NCBI GenBank assembly: GCA_019359375.1
Contig: JAHHHL010000017.1
Location: 62,001 to 126,000 of the forward strand
Direction: 5' to 3'
DNA: 64,000 nt
DNA from: Lyngbya sp. HA4199-MV5
Lineage (GTDB): Bacteria; Cyanobacteriota; Cyanobacteriia; Leptolyngbyales; Leptolyngbyaceae
The notes under the pieces were generated by a model. It was given only the letters and a program-made list of their open reading frames with translations. It was not told where the DNA came from and did not search any database. The position numbers and the translations under genes were made by a program. Position 1 is the first letter of the stretch; every line of letters begins with the position of its first letter. Positions 52,673-60,832 of the stretch are shown in pieces.

Positions 52673-53455
52673 ATGAATTTGCGAACGGTCACTGCCACAC
52701 GCTATGTCACCCCGCTACGTGAAGGAGGCTCTCTGCCTGCCATTATCGAAGCCGATGATGACGGCATGTATGTACTCAAATTTCGAGGAGCGGGTCAGGG
52801 AGCCAAAGCGCTGATTGCAGAGCTGGTCGCTGGAGAAATTGCCCGTGCCGTTGGGTTGCCCGTGCCTGAAGTTGTCTTTGTGATGCTTGACCCGGATCTC
52901 GCTCGCACAGAGCCAGATCCTGAAATTCAAGATTTAATTCGGGCGAGTGCAGGGCTGAACCTTGCCTTAGACTACCTGCCCGGTTCCGTCACCTTTGACC
53001 CGATCGCAGGGCAAGCCGAAGCAAATCTTGCGTCAGAAATCGTCTGGTTTGATGCCTATGTCACCAACATCGATCGCACACCGCGCAACGCCAATATGCT
53101 GGTCTGGCACCGCAAACTCTGGCTCATTGACCACGGAGCATCGCTTTACTTCCATCACACCTGGCAAAACTACCGCGATCGCAGTCAAGCCTCCTTTGCG
53201 GCGATCAAAGATCATGTGCTACTACGCTTTGCTAACGAACTGCAAGCAGCAGATGCTCTGTTGACCGCACGCCTTACCCCAGCCATGATCGACCACATTT
53301 TGCAACTGATTCCTGACACATGGTTAGTAGACGGTTCTCCCTTTGCTGATGTAGTGCAGCATCGGGATGCTTACCGTGAATATTTGGTGAGACGATTAGA
53401 AGCACCCCACGCGTTTCTGGAGGAGGCATTGCGTGCTCGATCGCTTCACGTATGA
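52673..53455 (+). CDS. HipA-family kinase
   Basis: A 260-residue HipA-like kinase. YVLKFRGAGQGAKALIAEL gives the ATP-binding strand, DAYVTNIDRTPRNANMLVW the catalytic loop with Asp and Asn, and LWLIDHGASLYFHH a DFG-like site. It lacks the N-terminal lobe of full HipA toxins and looks minimal. The next gene (DUF3037) starts before this stop, so the two are translationally linked. Function as toxin or regulator is inferred. Confidence 0.83.
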   Translation: MNLRTVTATRYVTPLREGGSLPAIIEADDDGMYVLKFRGAGQGAKALIAELVAGEIARAVGLPVPEVVFVMLDPDLARTEPDPEIQDLIRASAGLNLALDYLPGSVTFDPIAGQAEANLASEIVWFDAYVTNIDRTPRNANMLVWHRKLWLIDHGASLYFHHTWQNYRDRSQASFAAIKDHVLLRFANELQAADALLTARLTPAMIDHILQLIPDTWLVDGSPFADVVQHRDAYREYLVRRLEAPHAFLEEALRARSLHV

Positions 53456-53828
53456 CTACGCCATTATTCGCGTCGTCCCCAAGGTTGAGCGTGAAGAGTT
53501 TCTCAATGTGGGGGTGATTGTTTCCTGTGACAGCCGCCGCTTTCTTGAAGCGCGCATTGCACTGGATGAGTCGCGGTTGCTGGCGATCGACCCCACGCTA
53601 GATCTCGACCTGATTCAAAGCTATCTGGCAGCGATTCCGGTAATGTGTGCAGGTGGTAAAGCGGCAGGCGCGATCGGTCAACTACCCATGAGGGAACGCT
53701 TTCACTGGCTGGTTGCGCCTCGCAGCACGATTATTCAGACTTCGCGAGTGCATACAGGTCTTTGCAACCATCTGCCCGATGTTGCCGAACATCTGCTCAA
53801 CCTGATGGTACGTACATCCTGCACTTGA
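53433..53828 (+). CDS. DUF3037 domain protein
   Basis: A 131-residue protein of DUF3037. It starts with GTG at 53433, with GGAGG about nine bases upstream, and overlaps the HipA-like gene by 23 bases. Motifs are FTYDYAIIRVVPKVEREEFL, NVGVIVSCDSRRFLEARI and MRERFHWLVAPRSTIIQTS. The DUF3037/HipA pair recurs in bacteria; the partner role (antitoxin or substrate) is inferred. Confidence 0.85.
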   Translation: MLDRFTYDYAIIRVVPKVEREEFLNVGVIVSCDSRRFLEARIALDESRLLAIDPTLDLDLIQSYLAAIPVMCAGGKAAGAIGQLPMRERFHWLVAPRSTIIQTSRVHTGLCNHLPDVAEHLLNLMVRTSCT

Positions 53829-53874
53829 AACACCCTGTACTTCAAGCAAAGACACTTAAAAACGAGCCAAAAAA

Positions 53875-53946
53875 CTGGGGCGCTAGGATTCGAACCTAGG
53901 GATGGCGAGACCAAAACCCGCTGCCTTACCACTTGGCGACGCCCCA
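53875..53946 (-). tRNA. tRNA-Gln (anticodon TTG)
   Basis: A 72-nt cloverleaf on the minus strand. Acceptor stem TGGGGCG pairs with CGCCCCA, with G73 as discriminator. The anticodon arm GCGGG-TTTTGGT-CTCGC has anticodon TTG, and the T arm CCTAGGTTCGAATCCTAGG is complete. U1-A72 and G73 are glutamine identity elements. The 3' CCA is not encoded; a T run follows. GatB nearby is part of the enzyme that converts Glu-tRNA(Gln) to Gln-tRNA(Gln). Confidence 0.96.
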
Positions 53947-54132
53947 ACGCATTACCAGAGTCTATAGTAGCAGTTTACGTCCCAGACGTGTCAAGAATTA
54001 GGCGTAAAAGACGAGAGGGCGGCTGATAAACCCTGCGATCGCTCGCCCTTCACCGCTTTGAGACATGCCTCTGCCATCAAAAAAACGTCGTCAAAAAAAC
54101 GGTTCTCCAAGGAGTTTATAGCTGACAACACC
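53947..54132. other. Intergenic stretch right of tRNA-Gln
   Basis: About 190 bases between tRNA-Gln and the tandem repeat at 54133. No feature is evident; the tRNA promoter should lie here. Confidence 0.4.
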
Positions 54133-54183
54133 GACTGTCTTCTGCCTACGACTGCCTTCTGTCTACGACTGTCTTCTGTCTAC
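54133..54183. repeat. Tandem repeat, 3 x 17 bp
   Basis: Three copies of GACTGYCTTCTGYCTAC in a row, differing at one or two positions. It touches the stop of the 101-residue gene at 54180. Confidence 0.75.
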
Positions 54184-54485
54184 GTATGAGCACGACTCAA
54201 CGCTGTGACGCGCTGGGCATTGGCAAATACCCCTTCACCGTGAATTTGAGCGATCGTAGGCTTCAACTCAATCTTTGCCACATTGGCTCTATTCACACAG
54301 ACCGTTTGCTCTGCCAGATGGAAAAACCACCATTCCTTGTCCAGAATCCGCCGGATCTCCTGCTGAACTTCTTGCTCCAGTGCGGCAGGGTCAGCAAACT
54401 GAGAAAAGGTGTAGGCTTCGGTCTGACCATTCAGATAGTAAATGGTGATTTGCATTTCATTGTTGATCTGATTCTGCATCGTCAT
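54180..54485 (-). CDS. Conserved-looking protein of unknown function
   Basis: A 101-residue protein. An AGAGGAG lies four bases before the ATG, a strong ribosome-binding site. It begins MTMQNQINNEMQITIYYLNG and continues with QTEAYTFSQFADPAALEQEV, a helix (IRRILDKEWWFFHLAEQ), and VCVNRANVAKIELKP. No motif or family was recognised. The RBS and composition support a real gene. Confidence 0.7.
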   Translation of the reverse strand: MTMQNQINNEMQITIYYLNGQTEAYTFSQFADPAALEQEVQQEIRRILDKEWWFFHLAEQTVCVNRANVAKIELKPTIAQIHGEGVFANAQRVTALSRAHT

Positions 54486-54793
54486 TTCTCCTCTTTAAGG
54501 TGTTGCTCAGGCAATTCAAGGTTTAAATTAAGAGCGATTCTTATAAAAACAGGACTGACGCATTTTGACTAAAACCTCCGAGGTTTGAGCCGCCATGTGA
54601 ATCAGTGCCCGCTCCTTTGGTTAAGGTCTCCGAGGTTTGCGTGGTTTAATCGGTTGGGCGCGATCGACTGACAATAGTTTCCGACAAAAACGCCTGTTGT
54701 GCCATGTCTTCCTCAAAAGAGAGCGTCATACGTGGTCTCCCACAACGGCTAAGATAGAGCTAACTGTTCCACAGTCGCAAGCTGAAAAGGTCT
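54486..54793. other. 308-bp region upstream of gatB
   Basis: Contains the paired palindrome at 54570-54640 and the likely gatB promoter. No coding frame is seen. Confidence 0.5.
54564..54640. repeat. Paired palindromic repeat, locus 3
   Basis: TTTTGACTAAAACCTCCGAG and AAGGTCTCCGAGGTTTGCG are related palindromic units ~50 bases apart, as at 15936 and 39392. Confidence 0.65.
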
Positions 54794-56284
54794 ATGACTA
54801 CTGCCGCTCCGGTAAAAACTCAGTATGAAGCTGTCATTGGGTTAGAAACACACTGCCAGCTCAGCACCCAAACCAAAATTTTCTCCAACAGCTCCACTGC
54901 CTTTGGAGCCACGCCCAACACCCACATCGATCCCATTTGCCTGGGCTTGCCGGGAGTGCTGCCTGTCCTGAATCAGAAGGTGCTGGAGTACGCGGTGAAA
55001 GCTGGGTTAGCGCTGAATTGTCAGATTGCCCCGTACAGCAAGTTCGATCGCAAGCAGTATTTCTACCCCGACTTGCCCAAGAACTACCAGATCTCGCAGT
55101 ACGATTTGCCGATCGCCGAACATGGCTGGCTCGAAATTGAGCTGTACGACAAAGAAACGGGCACCGTCACCCGCAAACGCATCGGTGTGACCCGTCTGCA
55201 CATGGAAGAAGACGCGGGCAAATTGGTGCATGGCGGGAGCGATCGACTTTCCGGCTCCACCTATTCGCTGGTGGACTACAACCGTGCAGGAGTACCGCTC
55301 ATCGAAATCGTTTCAGAGCCAGACATTCGCAGTGGGAGGGAAGCGGCAGAGTACGCGCAAGAACTCCGGCGGATTGTGCGCTATCTGGGCGTGAGCGACG
55401 GCAACATGCAGGAAGGCTCGCTGCGCTGCGATGTCAATATTTCTGTGCGTCCTGTGGGTCGTGCCGAATTTGGCACCAAAGTCGAAATCAAAAACATGAA
55501 CTCGTTTAGCGCCATTCAAAAGGCGATCGAGTTTGAGATTGAGCGGCAAGTTGAAGCGATCGAATCCGGTGAACGCATCGTGCAAGAAACGCGCCTGTGG
55601 GAAGAAGGGGCACAACGCACCATCAGTATGCGGGTGAAGGAAGGCTCCAGCGATTACCGCTACTTCCCCGAACCCGATTTGGGTCCCATTGAAGTGTCGT
55701 CAACCCAACTAGAACAATGGCGATCAGAACTGCCCGAGCTGCCTGCCCAAAAGCGCAAGCGGTATGAAACCGAACTCAGTCTTTCCGTTTACGATGCGCG
55801 AGTGTTGACGGATGATCAGTCGATCGCCGCCTACTTTGAGGCAACCGTTGCAGCAGGTGGCAACCCCAAACAAGCCGCCAACTGGGTCATGGGCGACATC
55901 AGTGCCTACCTCAACAGCAACAACAGCTTGAGCATTACCGATCTCCCCATCCAGCCCGCCGACCTCGCTGAACTCATTAGCCTCATCGACAGCGGCACTA
56001 TCAGCAACAAAATTGCCAAGGACATCTTGCCCGACCTGCTCGCTCAAGGGGGATCGCCCAAAGCCTTAGTCGAGCAAAAGGGACTGATTCAAATTTCTGA
56101 TACGGGCGCGATCGAAGCCGCGATCGCCGAAGTCATTGCTGCCCATCCCAAAGAATTGGAGATGTACCGGAACGGCAAAACCAAGATGCTGGGTTTCTTT
56201 GTGGGACAGGTGATGAAGCAAACAGGCGGACGTGCTGACCCCAAACTCACCAACCAACTCCTCGCCAAACAGCTCAACGGTTAA
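54794..56284 (+). CDS. gatB: Asp-tRNA(Asn)/Glu-tRNA(Gln) amidotransferase subunit B
   Basis: A 496-residue GatB. It begins MTTAAPVKTQYEAVIGLETH. The catalytic half has YPDLPKNYQISQYDLPIAE, GVTRLHMEEDAGKLVH and DYNRAGVPLIEIVSEPD; the Yqey/GatB tail domain spans about 350-496 (AANWVMGDISAYLN, GKTKMLGFFVGQVMKQTGGR). With GatA and GatC, elsewhere, it amidates Glu-tRNA(Gln). The tRNA-Gln lies ~850 bases upstream on the other strand. Confidence 0.97.
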   Translation: MTTAAPVKTQYEAVIGLETHCQLSTQTKIFSNSSTAFGATPNTHIDPICLGLPGVLPVLNQKVLEYAVKAGLALNCQIAPYSKFDRKQYFYPDLPKNYQISQYDLPIAEHGWLEIELYDKETGTVTRKRIGVTRLHMEEDAGKLVHGGSDRLSGSTYSLVDYNRAGVPLIEIVSEPDIRSGREAAEYAQELRRIVRYLGVSDGNMQEGSLRCDVNISVRPVGRAEFGTKVEIKNMNSFSAIQKAIEFEIERQVEAIESGERIVQETRLWEEGAQRTISMRVKEGSSDYRYFPEPDLGPIEVSSTQLEQWRSELPELPAQKRKRYETELSLSVYDARVLTDDQSIAAYFEATVAAGGNPKQAANWVMGDISAYLNSNNSLSITDLPIQPADLAELISLIDSGTISNKIAKDILPDLLAQGGSPKALVEQKGLIQISDTGAIEAAIAEVIAAHPKELEMYRNGKTKMLGFFVGQVMKQTGGRADPKLTNQLLAKQLNG

Positions 56285-56383
56285 GCGTTTGGGGAGACGT
56301 GAGGCAAAAATTAACGCCCCTTTGTCAAAAAAACATAAAAAAGGGGGTGACACCCCCCACCCCATTAGTGGCATACTGTGTCT

Positions 56384-56440
56384 AGTAGATGCACCCTGAT
56401 GATAAGAGGGAGACGCTTTGGTGTCTCCCTCTTTTTTTTG
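56384..56440 (+). ncRNA. Candidate small RNA, ~57 nt
   Basis: A -10-like CATACT at 56372-56377 lies 19 bases after GTGACA, and a strong terminator ends the ~57-nt stretch. The interval begins TAGTAGATGCACCCTGATG. Prediction only; conservation was not tested. Confidence 0.35.
56406..56439 (+). terminator. Strong Rho-independent terminator
   Basis: GAGGGAGAC and GTCTCCCTC pair around an eight-base loop, followed by T8. It lies ~120 bases after gatB, and may end gatB or a small RNA. Confidence 0.85.
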
Positions 56441-56748
56441 TGCAAGAAACTGGAGGCAGGAAGCGAAGGCAGAAGGCAGGAAGCGAAGGCAGAAGGCAGG
56501 AGGCAGAGGGCAGAAGGGGGAAAGGGAAAGGCTAAAGGCTAAAGGCTAAAGGCTAAAAAGCTGATCGCTGACCGCTGACCGCTCAATCAACTCATAACTC
56601 TCCTCCCGCTCCCTACTTCTGACCTTTCATCCCTCATCCCTCTTTTATCCTTCATCCTTTATCCTTTCCAACTGCTCCTGTCTAACAACTAAACGCCCGT
56701 CCCCCTGATATAATCGCCAGTCATGCGGTGGAGTAAGCGGAGGCAAGC

Positions 56749-57990
56749 ATGGCAGAGTGGCAGGAAATTTCGGGAAGCATCACAGCACCTAAAGGGTATC
56801 GCGCCGTGGGGATGACAGCAGGGCTGAAACCATCCGGTTTGCCTGACCTGGCGCTGATTGTCTCAGACGTAGAGGCGATCGCTGCGGGGGTGTTTACCAC
56901 CAGTCAGGTACGCGCTGCCTGCGTCGATTACTGTCGGGAGCGCCTGGAGACAAAAGCCAGTGCCCGTGCGATTCTGTGCAACGCAGGTCAGGCAAATGCG
57001 GCAACAGGGGCACTGGGGCTACAGGATGCGCTGGAAAGTGCGAAAGCCTTGAGTGAAGTGCTGGGTGTGCCATCCGAATTGATTTTGCTGGCTTCTACAG
57101 GGGTCATCGGTCAGCGGATTAAGCTGGATGCCTTGAAAGCCGCCTTGCCTCAACTGGTGGCTAACGTTTCAGAAGCGGGTGGGGCAAGTACTGCAAAGGC
57201 GATTATGACCACGGATTTAGTACCCAAGACGATCGCGTTGGAAACCACGTTAGAGGATCGTCCCGTTCGCATTGGTGGTATCGCGAAAGGATCGGGCATG
57301 ATTCATCCCAATATGGCGACCATGCTGGCGTTTGTGACTTGTGATGCAGCCGTGTCTCCCCACCTTTGGCAGCAAATGCTGAGCCGAGCCGCCGATCGTA
57401 GCTTTAACCAGATCACAGTGGATGGCGATACCAGCACAAACGATTCGCTCATCGCTCTAGCAAATGGACAGTCGCGCACCCCAGCTATTACGGAACCAGG
57501 ACCCGAAGCCGATAAGTTGGAAGCAATGCTGACAGAGGTGTGCATTCATCTAGCAAAGGCGATCGCGCGGGATGGTGAAGGCGCAACCTGTTTAGTCGAA
57601 GTGCAAGTTTCGGGCACAAATGATGATGCCGAGGCTCGTCTCATTGCCCGCACGATCGCCGGATCATCCCTCGTCAAATCTGCCATCTTCGGACGCGATC
57701 CCAACTGGGGCAGAATTGCGGGTGCGGCGGGACGGGCAGGCGTTATCTTCAACCAGGATGATCTGCAAATCAAGCTGGGTGACTTTCTCATGATGCAGAA
57801 CGGTCAACCCCAAGCCTTTGATCGCTCGGCTGCCAGCAACTACTTACGGCAAGCCGCTCTGGGTGAATATTTGAAAGACGATACGGTGGCGATCGCCGTC
57901 AGTGTCGGTAGCGGTTCCGGCTCTGGCACAGCCTGGGGTTGCGACCTCAGCTACGATTACGTCAAAATCAACGCCGAGTACACCACATAG
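56749..57990 (+). CDS. argJ: Bifunctional ornithine acetyltransferase / N-acetylglutamate synthase ArgJ
   Basis: A 413-residue ArgJ for arginine synthesis; it moves acetyl from N-acetylornithine to glutamate. It begins MAEWQEISGSITAPKGYRAV. The autocleavage site is KGSGMIHPNMATMLAFVTCD with the nucleophilic Thr. Further motifs are NQITVDGDTSTNDSLIALA and RDPNWGRIAGAAGRAGV. GGAGTAAGCGGAGGC precedes the ATG. It starts just after a repeat tract. Confidence 0.97.
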   Translation: MAEWQEISGSITAPKGYRAVGMTAGLKPSGLPDLALIVSDVEAIAAGVFTTSQVRAACVDYCRERLETKASARAILCNAGQANAATGALGLQDALESAKALSEVLGVPSELILLASTGVIGQRIKLDALKAALPQLVANVSEAGGASTAKAIMTTDLVPKTIALETTLEDRPVRIGGIAKGSGMIHPNMATMLAFVTCDAAVSPHLWQQMLSRAADRSFNQITVDGDTSTNDSLIALANGQSRTPAITEPGPEADKLEAMLTEVCIHLAKAIARDGEGATCLVEVQVSGTNDDAEARLIARTIAGSSLVKSAIFGRDPNWGRIAGAAGRAGVIFNQDDLQIKLGDFLMMQNGQPQAFDRSAASNYLRQAALGEYLKDDTVAIAVSVGSGSGSGTAWGCDLSYDYVKINAEYTT

Positions 57991-58004
57991 GTAAACAACC
58001 GGGA

Positions 58005-58694
58005 ATGATGCGACTCCTCCAATTCAGCACGTCTCATTACTGCCGCAAAGCGCGACTGGCGTTGGGCTACAAACACATCCCCTATACGGTCGAAAACCTG
58101 ACTCCTGGCGCACATGTGCTGAAGCTAAAGCCCCTAACTGGCTTGAAAACCGTGCCTGTTTTGCTGCCAGAGGTAGAAGGAGAATCCACCGCGATCGCCG
58201 ACTCCACCCACATTCTGCACTTTCTAGAACGCCATCAACCCGATCCCACCTTCTTTCTGGCTGATCCTCAACTTCAGACCGAAGCAGCGTTGCTCGAAGA
58301 TTGGCTGGATGAAAGCATCGGCACAGCAACCCGCTTTGTCTACTACGATTTTCGTCGTGGCGACGGGAAGCAGATTGATCCATCCCTTTCTAGCCAACTC
58401 GTAATTCAGGTTGTACGCTGGCAGTACGACATGAATCCTGCTGCGGTGGAGCTTGCCCGTCAACGACTCGCGATCGCCTTTGCTGCTCTAGCCGATCGCT
58501 GGAAGTCCACCCCTTATCTCGTTGGCAATCAATTCAGCATTGCCGATATCGCCGCCGCAGCACTCCTCAGCCCACTCGCCCTGATCCCAGTGTATCGACA
58601 GCAGCAGTCGTGGCTCTTTGACCGCATTCGTGAGATTCATCAGCTTTGTGGTGAACCATTGCCGCCGGGGATGAGGGATGGGGATGAAGGCTAA
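58005..58694 (+). CDS. Glutathione S-transferase family protein
   Basis: A 229-residue GST. Frame is open from 57939, but this overlaps argJ; MMRLLQFSTSHYCRKARLAL at 58005 is the natural thioredoxin-fold start, 14 bases after argJ. The C-terminal helical domain has TPYLVGNQFSIADIAAAALLS. A Ser-x-x-Cys (SHYC) lies at the active-site position. The last residues (MRDGDEG) come from the GGGATGAAGG repeat that follows. Possibly co-transcribed with argJ. Confidence 0.88.
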   Translation: MMRLLQFSTSHYCRKARLALGYKHIPYTVENLTPGAHVLKLKPLTGLKTVPVLLPEVEGESTAIADSTHILHFLERHQPDPTFFLADPQLQTEAALLEDWLDESIGTATRFVYYDFRRGDGKQIDPSLSSQLVIQVVRWQYDMNPAAVELARQRLAIAFAALADRWKSTPYLVGNQFSIADIAAAALLSPLALIPVYRQQQSWLFDRIREIHQLCGEPLPPGMRDGDEG

Positions 58695-58850
58695 AGGATG
58701 AAGGCTAAAGGCTAAAAGGGGAGGGATGAAGGCTGTCAAGGGAGTTTTTGGTTTTTGGTTTTTAGTTTTTAGAAGGAGTCAGGAAAGGTTCATGAACTAA
58801 CAACTAACAACTAACAACTAACAACTCTTAAGCTGACCGCTCAAGGATAC
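58670..58850. repeat. Short-repeat tract after the GST gene
   Basis: GGGATGAAGGCTAAAGGATG and AAGGCTAAAGG units, then TTTTTGGTTTTTGGTTTTTA, then AACTAACAACTAACAACTAA. It overlaps the last codons of the GST gene. Confidence 0.75.
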
Positions 58851-58854
58851 AGTA

Positions 58855-59229
58855 ATGGCACACGCAAAGCAGACCATAAACCCGATGCACAGAGAAAACC
58901 CTTTATCGTTTATCGTTTATCGTTTATCCTTTCCCCCTCGCACGTTGGTGCTGATGGGATTGCTTTTGATTGCGATCGCCCCTGCCCACGCATTACCTCG
59001 CCCAGACGATACGCCCGAAGAAGTGCTGCGAACCGAGATTATTACGGGTGCCCGATCGCCAATCGACGGTAAACCCATTTCAGCCAGCGAGTACGCTCAA
59101 CTCCAGGCAGAATTGCAGGAGCCTGGACCAGCACGCCCGGTAGTGGGGCGATCGCTCGAAAAAAACCTCAACCTGCTACGCCTTCGCAAATTCATCAAGA
59201 CCTTTTTCCCGTTTTTGCCCGTTCCGTAG
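58855..59229 (+). CDS. Small exported protein, repeat at its N-terminus
   Basis: A 124-residue protein. A hydrophobic segment (LVLMGLLLIAIAPAHALPRP, cut likely after AHA) is followed by a conserved-looking part, EEVLRTEIITGARSPIDGKP, SASEYAQLQAELQ and a basic C-terminus (LRLRKFIKTFFPFLPVP). Residues ~16-26 (SFIVYRLSF) are translated from four heptamers TTTATCG. An alternative start at residue 11 is possible. Function unknown. Confidence 0.7.
   Translation: MAHAKQTINPMHRENPLSFIVYRLSFPPRTLVLMGLLLIAIAPAHALPRPDDTPEEVLRTEIITGARSPIDGKPISASEYAQLQAELQEPGPARPVVGRSLEKNLNLLRLRKFIKTFFPFLPVP
58902..58930 (+). repeat. TTTATCG heptamer repeat in coding region
   Basis: Four near-perfect TTTATCG units in a row before the signal helix of the small exported protein. 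Confidence 0.8.
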
Positions 59230-59646
59230 CACAGCACCGTTCGCCGTGTGCGATCACGCCAACACCTCACGTTTAACCCCTGAGTGTTGACCCTTCGTAC
59301 TCGATCGAGGCGCAAACACTGCTATCGCTAGCAATTTACATAGCATTACCTGAGTTAGGAGAAGTAACAAACCCGGAAACTCTGCTGTTGCTGCCTTTGA
59401 TTTCATCCTTCATCCCTCATTCCTTTTTTATCCTTCATCCTTTAGCCTTCATTCCTCCTGCCTCCTGCCCCCTGCCTCCTGCCTCCTGCCCCCTGCCTCC
59501 TGCCCCCTAACAACTAACAACCAACCCCTATTCTCGCCCTCTGCCTTCTGCGATAAACCCCTCGCCGATGGGCAAACTGGTTATAGGAATCGTCTAGCCA
59601 CTGTCTTGTGATGCGGCGATCGTTCTATAACCCTGGAGGAAGCACG
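59230..59646. other. 417-bp region upstream of the FIST gene, mostly repeats
   Basis: A repeat tract at about 59395-59560 contains TCATCCTTCATCCCTCATTC and CTCCTGCCCCCTGCCTCCTG units. Elsewhere I see nothing. GGAGGA just before 59647 is the FIST ribosome-binding site. Confidence 0.6.
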
Positions 59647-60804
59647 ATGTTTAAGGTCGCGGTGGGTCACAGTAATGATCCAGATTCATTGGTGGCAGCG
59701 AATGAATTGCTAGAGCAGTGTCGGGTTGCGTTGGCTGGCGATCTGCCTCAAGCGGGCATTTTGTTTGCGGCGATCGACTTTGACCACGCCCTTATCCTGC
59801 ACCGCATTCAGGAAGCGTTTCCAGGCATCACGCTTATTGGCGGCACAACCAACGGGGAACTTTCTTCAGTCTTAAAATTTCAGCAAGATTCCTTAACGCT
59901 GATGGTCTTTGCCTCCGATGACGTGGAAATTTATGCTGGGCTGGGGCGTGATGTTTCAACTGATCCCATTGCCGCTGCTTACCAGGCTGTTGCGGCTGCG
60001 AAAGCGAAAGCGACCCATTCCCCCCAGTTATGTTTGACCTTTCCCGATAGTCTGACGGCTAGCGGCGTTCTCGTTTTAGATGGGTTGAAACAAGCGCTTG
60101 GAACCGTCCCGATCGTGGGCGGCATGACAGCCGATGACTACACGTTTAAGAAAACGCATCAATTCTTTCAAACAGACGTTTTGGTTGATTCTGTACCAGT
60201 GCTTCTCTTTTCCGGTCATTTACTCTTTTCGCATGGGGTTGCCAGTGGATGGAACCCGATCGGTAAGCGCAGCCAAATTACTAAAGTTGAAGGCAACACA
60301 GTTTATGAAATTGACGGTCAGCGGGCACTCGATTTCTATCAACATTATTTAGGCGCAGACACATTTACGTCTCAATTTGCCATTCATGCGCTGGCGATTT
60401 TTGAACCCCAGGGCGAACGGTTTTATATGAGAGCACCCAGTGGCTACGACTCTGAAACGGGCAGCGTCAGCTTCTTAGCAGATATTCCTGAACACGCGAT
60501 CGTGCAAATGACCAACACCTCGCGCGACGAGATCTTAGCCGCCTCTGAAGCCTCGTTGCAGGAAGCCATTGAGCACTATCCTGGCACCGAGCCAGCGGCA
60601 GCACTACTGATTTCTTGTGCCGCTCGACGGCGCATTTTGGGCACTCGCACTAACGAGGAATACCAGCTTGTCGAAAGCGCCATTCCTAAGGCAATACCTA
60701 GCTGTGGCTTCTATACCTACGGTGAGATCGCACCGTTAGAAAACCACAGACAAACCTGGTTTCACAACAAAACGTTTGTCTCGTTGCTGTTAGGCTCACG
60801 TTAA
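59647..60804 (+). CDS. FIST domain signalling protein
   Basis: A 385-residue protein. I start at 59647 (MFKVAVGHSNDPDSLVAANE) because GGAGGA lies six bases upstream; the frame is open from 59608. FIST_N spans about 20-190 (FDHALILHRIQEAFPGITLIGGT); FIST_C spans about 205-345 (YEIDGQRALDFYQHYLG, ISCAARRRILGTR, CGFYTYGEIAP). FIST domains are sensory ligand-binding modules. The histidine kinase gene follows 28 bases downstream, so the two probably form a pathway. Confidence 0.93.
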   Translation: MFKVAVGHSNDPDSLVAANELLEQCRVALAGDLPQAGILFAAIDFDHALILHRIQEAFPGITLIGGTTNGELSSVLKFQQDSLTLMVFASDDVEIYAGLGRDVSTDPIAAAYQAVAAAKAKATHSPQLCLTFPDSLTASGVLVLDGLKQALGTVPIVGGMTADDYTFKKTHQFFQTDVLVDSVPVLLFSGHLLFSHGVASGWNPIGKRSQITKVEGNTVYEIDGQRALDFYQHYLGADTFTSQFAIHALAIFEPQGERFYMRAPSGYDSETGSVSFLADIPEHAIVQMTNTSRDEILAASEASLQEAIEHYPGTEPAAALLISCAARRRILGTRTNEEYQLVESAIPKAIPSCGFYTYGEIAPLENHRQTWFHNKTFVSLLLGSR

Positions 60805-60832
60805 GCGCTGATGCGATCGATGAGGGTAATGT

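Larger units (their letters stand above)
56285..56748. other. 464-bp region: candidate small RNA, terminator and repeats
   Basis: Holds a GC hairpin (GGGGGTGACACCCCC) at 56343, a candidate small RNA ending at a strong terminator (56406-56439), and a repeat tract from about 56455 to 56695 with GGCAGGAAGCGAAGGCAGAA and GCTAAAGGCTAAAGG units. Confidence 0.6.

Noticed and set aside
54186-54572. Plus-strand ORF opposite the 101-residue gene
   Set aside because: The minus-strand gene has a strong RBS and better composition; the plus-strand frame is a shadow.
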